Positions 8,136 through 15,464 of a DNA stretch of 64,000 nucleotides are shown one piece after another. Within the stretch, counting starts at the first letter, position 1; each line of letters starts with the position of its first letter. The DNA is from JAISST01 sp050434145 (GTDB lineage: Bacteria > Fusobacteriota > Fusobacteriia > Fusobacteriales > Fusobacteriaceae), in assembly GCF_050434145.1 (NCBI RefSeq), contig NZ_JBNPVX010000002.1, forward strand, positions 1 to 64,000, read 5' to 3'. The notes beneath the pieces were generated by a model. The model did no database searches, was not told the DNA's origin, and saw nothing but the letters and a program-made list of their open reading frames with translations. Made by a program: the position numbers and the translations under genes.

Positions 8136-8151
8136 CAAGAGTTTCCTCTTG
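8136..8151. terminator. Hairpin between convergent genes
   Basis: CAAGAG (8136-8141), four-base loop, CTCTTG (8146-8151), with A/T-rich flanks. On the minus strand it is followed by TTTTAT, and it lies after the LysR gene. It could end transcription in either direction; the short stem keeps confidence moderate. Confidence 0.4.
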
Positions 8152-8206
8152 CTTTAAAAATTATATTATATAAAAAAGTTATTATCAAACAATATTTTTC
8201 TCTTTT

Positions 8207-8326
8207 GGGATGGGTGCCTTAATGACACCCTATGGTGTTGTGACTAAACAGATTGCTTTGCAATAAGTTATTTAGCTCAGAAACTGCATCTCCTACTGAT
8301 GTTTTTCTAATCTGAATGCAAATAAA
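8207..8326 (-). pseudogene. Possible C-terminal transposase relic with end hairpin
   Basis: In the 396-base gap 8003-8398 a minus-strand frame (8219-8326) reads coding-like: IQIRKTSVGDAVSELNNLL and so on, closed by TAA, but it has no start and a stop at its upstream end. It is followed by two alternative hairpins: GGGTG/CACCC (8212-8216, 8226-8230) and ACACC/GGTGT (8225-8229, 8234-8238). A short C-terminal frame plus a terminal hairpin resembles the right end of a decayed IS200/IS605-type element. This is inference; no catalytic motif remains. I see nothing else in this gap. Confidence 0.3.
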
Positions 8327-8398
8327 TTATAAAGCATTAATATGTCTTGAATATGTCTTTAAATTTATTTCCTCAATTCTTTGATTAATACCTATTAT

Positions 8399-9442
8399 TT
8401 ATAGTAAATAAATCTTATCTTTATCTACAAAATTTTCTACTTGCTCCTTCATAAAATTTATAATAATATCCTGCAAACTTTTTTCATAAGAGTAAACCCC
8501 ATCTATGCATTCATATGCATAATGAATCAATGCAGAATCTGGTCTATTCTGTCTCATTCTCTTTAAATATTCTTTGGATATTCTAAAAGTACCTATACTC
8601 ACATCTAATAATTTATTGGAATCTATTACCGAAAAAGTTTCTTTTACTAATTGAGTATATTCATAAAAAAAATTTTCAATATAAATAATTGGATCAAAGC
8701 AAATACGCACTGTATATTCTAATTCTTGCATCTTAGCTATAGATTTCAGTCTATTTTCTAATAAAGCTGTTTTTTTCTCATATTTTTTTACAAAATTATC
8801 TGGTGATAAAGTCCATGCCAGTATAAAATTTTTATTTGGTTTTTTTTCTATAAAGAAATTAACATTACTACTTTTTGTACGTAATTCGATTTTTATATTA
8901 GGATGACATTTGGCATACTCATACCATTTAGAAATATAATTGGTCACAAAGTCTATTCCTAATAAATCTGTATCATATGATATACATAAATATATACTCT
9001 GCTTTTTTAATTTCTCATCTAATTCTTGAAATATATCCTCTATATTTACAAAGACTACAATATTCCCTGATGAATAAACTCCTTGTAAATAACAGTATTC
9101 ACAATCAAATATGCAATTTTGTACCAATGTAACATAATAAAAATTATCATTATTAAATGAATGGCATACTTTTGCACCATGATAAAGCATACTAGGTCCT
9201 TTCTTAACTGCTAATATCAATTTAGGAGCATTTTTCTGTAGAGTAAAAACCTGATTTTTATTTGAAAAAATACTGTTGTAGTTTCCAATTTCTACTATTT
9301 TTGAAGTGTTTAGCTTTTTTAAAATTTCTTTTGTTACATCATAATTCATTGCATTTTTTTCTACATAAATATGTGAAAATTTATTACTCCATGATGCTTT
9401 TTTTAATGTACTCAAATAGAATTTTCCCCCTTTTTTTATCAA
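8399..9442 (-). CDS. SPL-like radical SAM protein
   Basis: A 347-residue radical SAM protein resembling spore photoproduct lyase. The [4Fe-4S]-binding cysteines are C110, C114 and C117 (CIFDCEYC), preceded by a KFSHIYVEKNAM segment like the SPL N-terminus, and followed by a TIM-barrel-like region with FVNIEDI. Such proteins are found in non-sporulating bacteria with unknown roles. The gene overlaps the upstream 271-residue gene by 59 bases if started at 9442. A TTG at 9415, with GGGGGA about 8 bases upstream, is a good alternative start and removes most of the overlap. It is probably co-transcribed and coupled with that gene. Confidence 0.75.
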   Translation of the reverse strand: MIKKGGKFYLSTLKKASWSNKFSHIYVEKNAMNYDVTKEILKKLNTSKIVEIGNYNSIFSNKNQVFTLQKNAPKLILAVKKGPSMLYHGAKVCHSFNNDNFYYVTLVQNCIFDCEYCYLQGVYSSGNIVVFVNIEDIFQELDEKLKKQSIYLCISYDTDLLGIDFVTNYISKWYEYAKCHPNIKIELRTKSSNVNFFIEKKPNKNFILAWTLSPDNFVKKYEKKTALLENRLKSIAKMQELEYTVRICFDPIIYIENFFYEYTQLVKETFSVIDSNKLLDVSIGTFRISKEYLKRMRQNRPDSALIHYAYECIDGVYSYEKSLQDIIINFMKEQVENFVDKDKIYLL

Positions 9443-10199
9443 TATTTTCTTCCTTTTCTATTAAATATTCTATTCTTATCAAAAATTTTTCCAATTCTCT
9501 ATGGAGAATTTTATGATATTTTAGCAAATTCATAAATTCTATATTTATAGTTGTTGAAAATTTTAATTTTTTTGAAATTTCTTTTGCTTTTTCTAACTCT
9601 CTATTTGTAAATTCTTGATCTTTTGGAGCAAATTCTTGATACATTTTTTCTATCTCTATTCCCAATTTTACAAGTTTTTTTATCATTTCTAGAAAATTCT
9701 TTTTTTCATAGAATAAGATTCTTGCAATTATTATTTGATGAATATTAAAAAAATTATTTGCAACTTCGAATACACCAAATGAATTATACAAAAGATTCTT
9801 TTCTTTCCATTTTATTTCCTCTTTACTATCTTGTATAATTATATTTTCTCTATTTAATCCATTTATTACAATTTCACCTTCAGAAAAATGATGTTTATAT
9901 AAGATATCAGTTGTATATATATAATCATTATAAGATATTTTATTAATAATAAAAGTTTCATTTTTTAATGTTTCCTCATAATCTAAATCTATAAGAATAT
10001 CAGTTTTATTAATTTCCTTCTTTGTAAAAAACTCTGTCAATGATATAACATTTCTTATAAAAAATTTATTTTTTTCAATTAATGTGATTTTATCATTTTG
10101 AAATACTTCTATTTTTTTATGCAAATTATCTTTTTTTAATAATAGTTCTTCTTTCAGTGATAAACTATAATTACTTGCATTTATAATTAAATAAATCAT
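9384..10199 (-). CDS. Unrecognised 271-residue protein paired with SPL-like enzyme
   Basis: I do not recognise this protein. It is cytoplasmic in appearance: no signal peptide or membrane segments, rich in Lys, Glu, Ile and Asn. The N-terminal half looks beta-rich (MIYLIINASNYSLSLKEEL; ENIIIQDSKEEIKW). The C-terminal half is a run of charged amphipathic helices (about 150-265). The 3' end overlaps the start of the SPL-like radical SAM gene, so the two are very likely translated together and may form a functional pair. The ATG follows an AGGAAAG-type site. Nucleotide composition matches the neighbours, though it is even more A+T-rich. Confidence 0.7.
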   Translation of the reverse strand: MIYLIINASNYSLSLKEELLLKKDNLHKKIEVFQNDKITLIEKNKFFIRNVISLTEFFTKKEINKTDILIDLDYEETLKNETFIINKISYNDYIYTTDILYKHHFSEGEIVINGLNRENIIIQDSKEEIKWKEKNLLYNSFGVFEVANNFFNIHQIIIARILFYEKKNFLEMIKKLVKLGIEIEKMYQEFAPKDQEFTNRELEKAKEISKKLKFSTTINIEFMNLLKYHKILHRELEKFLIRIEYLIEKEENIDKKRGKILFEYIKKSIME

Positions 10200-10240
10200 T
10201 AGCTTTCCTCTTTAAATTTAAAATCATTTTCTATATTATA

Positions 10241-10272
10241 AAATAAGAGTAGCTTAAAAGCTACTCTTATTT
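10241..10272 (-). terminator. Terminator of the mgl operon
   Basis: A near-perfect hairpin (stem 10242-10255 with 10258-10271) on the minus strand, about 60 bases after the mglC stop and followed by TTATA-rich sequence. It separates mglC from the 271-residue gene, which starts at 10199. Confidence 0.75.
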
Positions 10273-10331
10273 TAATCTTTTTTATATTTCTTCTAACTTA
10301 TAATCTTTATTTTCTTAATCATTTGAAAAGC

Positions 10332-11372
10332 TTACTTTTTCTTTGCATATTTCATAGCATCAAATGCAACTGCAGTTACTATTATAGCACCTTTTATAAT
10401 ATACTGCCAATACGGTTTTACTCCAATAAATGTAAGACCATAGTTTATTATAGTAAGCATTATTACACCTGTTATAACACCACTTACTTTTCCTACTCCA
10501 CCATAAAATGATACTCCTCCTATTACACAGGCTGCTATAGCATCCATTTCATACATATTTCCCAAGTTGTTAGTCGCTGAGCCTACACGTCCAGCTTCTA
10601 AGAATCCTCCTATAGCATAAAACATCCCTGACAAAGCATATACCTTTACAAATGTTAAGAGTACATTGACACCTGATACTCTCGCAGCTTCTGGATTACC
10701 ACCTACTGCAAATAAATCTTTTCCAAATTTTGTTTTATTCCATAATACCCACATAATAGCTGTTGCGATAACTGCATATATTATCAAATATGGAATAGAT
10801 AAACTTCCAATGTCCACACTTCCTTGAGCAAAGCTTGTGTATTTAGGGCTAAAACTTGATATTGGTGATGCACCAACATTATCATAATACATAGAATTCA
10901 CTCCATATATTATTGTCATCATCCCTAATGTAACAATAAAAGGGTGTACATTGAACTTGGATACTACAAATCCATTCACCATTCCTATTATCATCCCCAC
11001 TATTATAACTACTAATATTGCTCCTATGATTGGAAATACTCCTATTTTTGTTAGAGCTTTATTGGGGGCATCTATTCTTTGTAATAATGTAGCTGAAATA
11101 ACTGCTGCAAATCCTACTTGACGTCCTGCAGAAAGGTCAGTTCCTTGTGTCACTATCAATCCTGCTACTCCCAGTGCAATTATTGCTTTTACTGATGATT
11201 GAGTCAATATATTTTTAAAAGTCAACCTACTCACAAATGCTGGTGATTTAATTATAATTCCTAAAACCATTACAATTAAAACCATATATAAAGCTTTGTC
11301 AATTAAAAAATCTACAATTTTTTTTTCAGAATTGACTGCATTTTCTTTTTTATTTATATTTTCTATTTTCAT
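10332..11372 (-). CDS. mglC: Galactose/methyl-galactoside ABC transporter permease
   Basis: The inner-membrane permease of the Mgl uptake system. The 346-residue product has about nine or ten hydrophobic segments and the conserved permease signature near the middle (LTFVKVYALSGMFYAIGGFLEAGRVGSA), and matches MglC/RbsC-type permeases in length. It is the last gene of mglB-mglA-mglC, 21 bases after mglA, and is followed by a strong hairpin. Assignment to galactose rather than ribose rests on the binding protein and on gene order B-A-C. Confidence 0.92.
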   Translation of the reverse strand: MKIENINKKENAVNSEKKIVDFLIDKALYMVLIVMVLGIIIKSPAFVSRLTFKNILTQSSVKAIIALGVAGLIVTQGTDLSAGRQVGFAAVISATLLQRIDAPNKALTKIGVFPIIGAILVVIIVGMIIGMVNGFVVSKFNVHPFIVTLGMMTIIYGVNSMYYDNVGASPISSFSPKYTSFAQGSVDIGSLSIPYLIIYAVIATAIMWVLWNKTKFGKDLFAVGGNPEAARVSGVNVLLTFVKVYALSGMFYAIGGFLEAGRVGSATNNLGNMYEMDAIAACVIGGVSFYGGVGKVSGVITGVIMLTIINYGLTFIGVKPYWQYIIKGAIIVTAVAFDAMKYAKKK

Positions 11373-11393
11373 CTAATCAAACTCCTTTGGGAT

Positions 11394-12896
11394 TTATAAA
11401 TATTTAGCTGAAAGAGTCATTATTTCTTCTTGATTAGTCTCAGAAGTTTTAACTATGCCTGCCACTCTTCCATTACTCATGACTAGGATTCTATCTGTAA
11501 CTCCAAGTAATTCTGGCATTTCAGAAGATACCATTATAATTCCCTTCCCTTCTTTTGCCAAATCTATCATTAATTGATAGATTTCATACTTTGCTAATAC
11601 GTCTATTCCTCTAGTTGGCTCATCTAAGAGCAATACTTCAGGAGCAGTTAAAAGCCATCTTCCTAATATTACTTTTTGCTGATTTCCACCAGATAAATCT
11701 CCTATGGATGTTTTTTGTGTTGGAGTCTTTACACGCATACTATCTATTACCCAACTTGTGTCCTTTTTCATCTTAGAATCATTTAAAATAAATGGAATTG
11801 AACTTTTATAATTCTTAAGATTGGATATAATTGCATTAAAATTTACACTAAGCATCTTAAATATACCAGTAGCTCTACGTTCCTCAGTTACCAAAGAAAA
11901 TCCATTTTTTATAGATTCTTTGGGATTTTCATTTTTCACTATTTTTCCATCTAATTTCATTGTTCCACGTGACTTTGTCCTTATTCCGAAAATTGTCTCT
12001 ACTATATCTGTCCTTTTGGCTCCAACCAAACCAGCAATTCCTAATATTTCTCCTTTATGAAGATCAAACGAAACGCCATTAATAGATGGTTGATATTGAG
12101 CTGTAAGGTCCTTTACTTCAAAGATCACCTCATGAACTACATTTGTTTTTGGTGGAAATCTATCTATCAAATCTCTGCCAACCATCATTTTTATTATCTG
12201 ATCTGTAGTAATATTAGCTACCAATTCTGTTCCAACCCATTTTCCATCACGAAGAACAGTAATATCATCAGAAATAGCTTTTATTTCTTCCATTTTGTGT
12301 GAAATATATATTATTCCACAACCTTTATCTCGTAATTTTCTTATTATTTTGAAAAGATGCTCTACTTCACGTTCTGTTAGTGAAGAAGTAGGTTCATCCA
12401 TAACTATAATTTTAGAATTATAAGAAACTGCTTTTACGATTTCTACCATTTGCCGTTGAGCAACTGGTAATTCTGCCATTTTTTTCCTAGGGTTTACATC
12501 AATATCTAAATCTTCAAATATTTTAATTGTATCTTCATACATTTTTTTCTCATCAATAAAAAGTCCTTTTTTAGGGTATCTTCCCAACCAAATATTATCA
12601 AGTACATTTCTTTGAAGTACCTGATTTAATTCTTGGTGAACCATTGACACTCCATTATCCAAAGCTTCTCTGGAAGATTTAAAATTTATGTCATTTCCAT
12701 CGAATAATATTGTTCCACTATCTTTTTTGTAAATACCAAAAAGACACTTCATTAGTGTCGACTTACCTGCTCCATTTTCACCCATTAACGCATGTACAGT
12801 TCCACTTCTGACTTTTAAATTTGCATTATCCAATGCCTTGACCCCAGGGAATTCCTTTGTAATATTGTTCATTTCCAACAAATATTTTTCTGGCAT
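11394..12896 (-). CDS. mglA: Galactose/methyl-galactoside ABC transporter ATPase
   Basis: The 500-residue ATPase has two fused ABC domains, as in carbohydrate uptake class 2 transporters. The first domain has a complete Walker A (GENGAGKST, near 39-47) and Walker B (IIVMDEPTS). The second has a degenerate Walker A (GLVGAKRTD) but a strong signature LSGGNQQKV and Walker B (VLLLDEPTRG), the usual asymmetry of MglA/RbsA. It powers sugar import together with MglC and MglB. It lies between a hairpin that follows mglB and mglC. Confidence 0.94.
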   Translation of the reverse strand: MPEKYLLEMNNITKEFPGVKALDNANLKVRSGTVHALMGENGAGKSTLMKCLFGIYKKDSGTILFDGNDINFKSSREALDNGVSMVHQELNQVLQRNVLDNIWLGRYPKKGLFIDEKKMYEDTIKIFEDLDIDVNPRKKMAELPVAQRQMVEIVKAVSYNSKIIVMDEPTSSLTEREVEHLFKIIRKLRDKGCGIIYISHKMEEIKAISDDITVLRDGKWVGTELVANITTDQIIKMMVGRDLIDRFPPKTNVVHEVIFEVKDLTAQYQPSINGVSFDLHKGEILGIAGLVGAKRTDIVETIFGIRTKSRGTMKLDGKIVKNENPKESIKNGFSLVTEERRATGIFKMLSVNFNAIISNLKNYKSSIPFILNDSKMKKDTSWVIDSMRVKTPTQKTSIGDLSGGNQQKVILGRWLLTAPEVLLLDEPTRGIDVLAKYEIYQLMIDLAKEGKGIIMVSSEMPELLGVTDRILVMSNGRVAGIVKTSETNQEEIMTLSAKYL

Positions 12897-12915
12897 TCTA
12901 TTCCCCCTTGTTTTA

Positions 12916-12941
12916 AAAGGGAGATATACATATCTCCCTTT
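12916..12941 (-). terminator. Intercistronic hairpin between mglB and mglA
   Basis: AAAGGGAGATA (12916-12926), TACA loop, TATCTCCCTTT (12931-12941): a perfect 11-bp stem between mglB and mglA. Such hairpins often make a partial terminator or protect the upstream mRNA, raising binding-protein output over the ABC subunits. Confidence 0.7.
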
Positions 12942-12955
12942 ATTTATATTTAGGT

Positions 12956-13993
12956 TTATTTATAGTCTTTTACATTTTCTTTATCTATTCCAACGCTTGG
13001 AACTAATACTTCTTTATCAACTAATTTGATATCTGTGCCTTCAGTAGCCGCCTTGCCTTCAGCAAGATTTTTTACTATTTCCCAAGTGGCTACTCCTTGA
13101 CCTTTTGCATCATTCAATACTGTTCCTGCCATTTCTCCACTTTCTATTTTCACCAAAGCCTCTGGAAGAGCATCTACACCAAATACAGGTAATTTCTTTC
13201 CTGCCGCCTTCATTGATTCTATAGCACCAAAAGCCATTCCATCATTGTTACATATAACAACTTCTATTTTTGTTGCATTTGGACCTGATAACCACGCATC
13301 CATCTTATCTTTTGCTGCAGCTGTATCCCACATTGCTGTATCCAAGTGAAGTTCTTCTGTTTCTATCCCTGCTTCATTGATTGTTTTTATTGAATAAACT
13401 GTTCTAGCTTCTGCATCTGGATGTCCTGGTTCCCCTTTTAACATAACATATTGTATTTTTCCATCTTTGTTTAAATCTAAATCAGGATTTGATTTCCAAA
13501 GTTTCATTATTAATTCACCTTGTGCAATCCCCTGTGCATTTGGATCTATTCCAACATAGTATGCCTTATCATATCCATCAATAACTTCCTTCCCAGGTTT
13601 TTTGTTATAAAATACAACTGGTAAACCTGTAGCTTTTATTTTTTCCATTACAGTTTGTCCTGCTCCAGGATCTACCAAATTGATAGCAAAAGCATTAACT
13701 TTTTGAGCTATCATATTATCTATTTGGTTATTTTGATTTCCTTGATCATTTCCTGAGTCATTCATCAATAATTCAAATTTATCTTTATCTTTTGCAGCTT
13801 CTGCCTCCACTACTTTTCTATATAGGGCTATGAAATTGTCATCATATTTATAGGCAGTAAAACCTATTTTCTTTTTTTCTACTTTTTCTGGAGTTTTTGC
13901 TGCCTCAGTTGGTTTTGCTTCTTCTTTCTTACCTCCACATCCCACTAGAGCGGTTATTACCAATGCTCCTAACAATAAATTCCTTTTTTTCAT
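12956..13993 (-). CDS. mglB: Galactose/glucose-binding lipoprotein MglB
   Basis: Periplasmic sugar-binding protein of the Mgl transporter. The 345-residue precursor has a lipoprotein signal (MKKRNLLLGALVITALVGCGG) with the cysteine of LVGC as the predicted lipidation site, so it is membrane-anchored, unlike soluble E. coli MglB. A periplasmic-binding fold follows, with blocks such as NLVDPGAGQTV, EGEPGHPDAEART-like sequence and ICNNDGMAFGAIE that match galactose-binding proteins. AGGAGGA lies upstream of the ATG. It heads the operon; two candidate sRNA genes lie within 250-660 bases upstream on the opposite strand. Confidence 0.92.
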   Translation of the reverse strand: MKKRNLLLGALVITALVGCGGKKEEAKPTEAAKTPEKVEKKKIGFTAYKYDDNFIALYRKVVEAEAAKDKDKFELLMNDSGNDQGNQNNQIDNMIAQKVNAFAINLVDPGAGQTVMEKIKATGLPVVFYNKKPGKEVIDGYDKAYYVGIDPNAQGIAQGELIMKLWKSNPDLDLNKDGKIQYVMLKGEPGHPDAEARTVYSIKTINEAGIETEELHLDTAMWDTAAAKDKMDAWLSGPNATKIEVVICNNDGMAFGAIESMKAAGKKLPVFGVDALPEALVKIESGEMAGTVLNDAKGQGVATWEIVKNLAEGKAATEGTDIKLVDKEVLVPSVGIDKENVKDYK

Positions 13994-14014
13994 TAAACCA
14001 ATCCTCCTAATTCT

Positions 14015-14029
14015 GTTCTGACAAAGAAC
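14015..14029. promoter_or_regulatory. Small inverted repeat in the mglB leader
   Basis: GTTCT (14015-14019), five bases, AGAAC (14025-14029), about 22 bases upstream of the mglB ATG and next to the AGGAGGA site. It could be an operator half-site pair or an RNA hairpin near the ribosome binding site. The element is short, so this is weak evidence. Confidence 0.3.
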
Positions 14030-14239
14030 AATTTATAATATTATATTTCACCTTCAATATTTCCTGCTGATAAAAATATACCACTTAAATCACTATATGT
14101 CAATATAGAATTCTTGCAATGTCCTGTCTATGTCTTATCTAGCATTCTTGAATACACCTATATCATGCAATCTATTCTGTTTTAAAATATGATTTAATAT
14201 ATAGTAATATAAATTAATAATTTTTATTTTATTATTTTT

Positions 14240-14267
14240 AAACTTTTTCATAAATTGTAGAGTCAAA
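14240..14267 (+). promoter_or_regulatory. Sigma-E-like promoter 1
   Basis: AAACTT (14240-14245), 17 bases, TCAAA (14263-14267). This resembles the extracytoplasmic-function sigma-E pattern (AACTT then TCAAA/TCTGA). A second copy with the same core and spacing lies 118 bases further on. No coding gene follows on this strand. Confidence 0.45.
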
Positions 14268-14273
14268 TAAGAT

Positions 14274-14338
14274 ATAATAAAGATTTTTCTCTCCCCCAGA
14301 GATTTTACCAGCCATTATTACTAGTTATTAATGGCTGG
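14274..14338 (+). ncRNA. Candidate small RNA 1 with C-rich loop
   Basis: Downstream of sigma-E-like promoter 1 a transcript would carry TCTCT-CCCCC-AGAGA (14288-14302), a 5-bp stem presenting five cytosines in the loop. This is followed by a second hairpin CCAGCCATTA/TAATGGCTGG (14308-14317, 14329-14338). C-rich loops typically pair with ribosome binding sites. The sequence after the second hairpin is A-rich, not U-rich, so the 3' end is uncertain. FoxI, a sigma-E-dependent sRNA of Fusobacterium, is a possible relative; this is not proven. Confidence 0.35.
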
Positions 14339-14357
14339 AAAAAAATAAAAATTTTTT

Positions 14358-14385
14358 AAACTTTTTTATAAATATGCTAGTCTAA
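14358..14385 (+). promoter_or_regulatory. Sigma-E-like promoter 2
   Basis: AAACTT (14358-14363), exactly 17 bases, TCTAA (14381-14385). The core and the flanking T-rich spacer repeat those of promoter 1 (TTTTTAAACTTTTT, then ATAAAT), so the two elements look like a duplication. Confidence 0.45.
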
Positions 14386-14391
14386 AAGATG

Positions 14392-14525
14392 TAACAAAAA
14401 TACTTAAATATTTTGTAAACAGTAATAATTTTTTCATAGGTTATTCTTAAAAGAATAAAAAATAATCTCCCCCCAAAAATTTAGAGAAGTCCCTCTTGAC
14501 ATTAAATGTTGAGAGGGCTTTTTCT
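14392..14525 (+). ncRNA. Candidate small RNA 2 with C-run and terminator
   Basis: Downstream of sigma-E-like promoter 2, a predicted transcript of about 130 bases contains TCTCCCCCC (14466-14474). It ends in a clear rho-independent terminator: CCCTCT... pairing with ...AGAGGG (14491-14517) followed by CTTTTTCT. No ORF of note is present on this strand and no coding gene lies upstream, so the terminator most likely belongs to a small RNA. The C-run suggests base-pairing with G-rich ribosome binding sites. Confidence 0.45.
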
Positions 14526-14570
14526 ATAATTAAATGAAATATTAATCTTGAATTAGTATTAACATCCTAT

Positions 14571-14613
14571 AAAAATAGATGGTAAAACTTTTTAGATTTT
14601 ACCATCTATTTTT
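14571..14613. terminator. Strong bidirectional terminator after the S24 repressor gene
   Basis: A 17-bp perfect stem (14571-14587 with 14597-14613) with A-rich 5' and T-rich 3' arms, so it works in both directions. It closes the repressor gene on the minus strand and isolates the sRNA region. The rest of 13994-14652 holds the mglB leader and the tandem sRNA units; I see nothing else there. Confidence 0.8.
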
Positions 14614-14652
14614 TGGCTATTATATTATAAGTAGTATTGCTACTTTAAAATA

Positions 14653-15363
14653 TTATTCTATATCATTTAAAACTTTGATAACCTTTCCTACAGTTTTGAA
14701 TTGCTCTCCAGGTCCAATATAAATCGGATTATAGTTAGGATTGTCACTGATTAACGCAACATAATTGTCTGTGATCTTAAGTCTTTTTACATAAGCATCT
14801 TCATCAATTACAAATGCTCCTATTTCATCATTATTTAATTCTTGACATTGTCTACATAATATCAGTGATGAATTTCTTATTGTAGGCTCCATTGAATCTC
14901 CCTTTACTTTTACTGCAAAAAGATTTTCAACATTATTCATTCCTGGTATTGTTATGTAATCAGTGGGTTCTTCTTCAGCCAAAGCTCCTATTCCAGCACT
15001 AATTCTTGGAAATACTGGTATAGCATTAGCAATATTTCCATGTGGAACAAATTGAAATCCATTTTTTTCTTTTAGAGACCTTTCTAAAACTTTTATTTTC
15101 TTCTCTAATTTTTCCATTCTATTCAAAACAATTTTGGGAGTCCTTTCCACTGCAGCAAGATATTTAAATTCATCAGCAGCATATTTATCAAGATTTAATG
15201 TTAAAACCATATTTTCTAAAACTTCTTCACTAGGAGGATTTTTTACTTCACCTCTTTCTATGGTATTGTAGTAAGGTTGTGTAATGCCAATCATTTTTGC
15301 AAACTTATTTTGTGTAAATCCTAATTCTTCTCTTTTCTTTTTTAGAAAACTTGTAAAATCCAT
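14653..15363 (-). CDS. XRE/S24-peptidase (LexA/CI-like) transcriptional regulator
   Basis: A 236-residue repressor-type protein. The N-terminal helix-turn-helix (about 4-60) includes LGFTQNKFAKMIGITQPYYNTIERG. A short coiled linker follows, then an S24 autoprotease domain with a possible Ala-Gly cleavage site (ISAGIGA), the catalytic serine in VKGDSMEPTI and the lysine in YVKRLKI. Proteins of this kind are cleaved under DNA damage or sense stress. I start at ATG 15363 because GGAGG lies five bases upstream; a TTG at 15375 is less likely. It stands alone; targets are unknown, and it may be a phage-derived regulator or the host SOS-type repressor. Confidence 0.85.
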   Translation of the reverse strand: MDFTSFLKKKREELGFTQNKFAKMIGITQPYYNTIERGEVKNPPSEEVLENMVLTLNLDKYAADEFKYLAAVERTPKIVLNRMEKLEKKIKVLERSLKEKNGFQFVPHGNIANAIPVFPRISAGIGALAEEEPTDYITIPGMNNVENLFAVKVKGDSMEPTIRNSSLILCRQCQELNNDEIGAFVIDEDAYVKRLKITDNYVALISDNPNYNPIYIGPGEQFKTVGKVIKVLNDIE

Positions 15364-15464
15364 TTTCACCTCCAAAATTTTAACAAAATCATTTCTATTG
15401 ATAATTAAATATAATTATATATAAATAGTTATAACATATTTTTACTTTTTTTACAACCTCTTTT

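Noticed and set aside
14308..14338. CCAGCCATTA/TAATGGCTGG hairpin as a terminator for either strand
   Set aside because: The plus side is followed by an A-run and the minus side by TAAAATCTC, so neither has the T-tract of an intrinsic terminator. I keep it only as an RNA hairpin in sRNA candidate 1.
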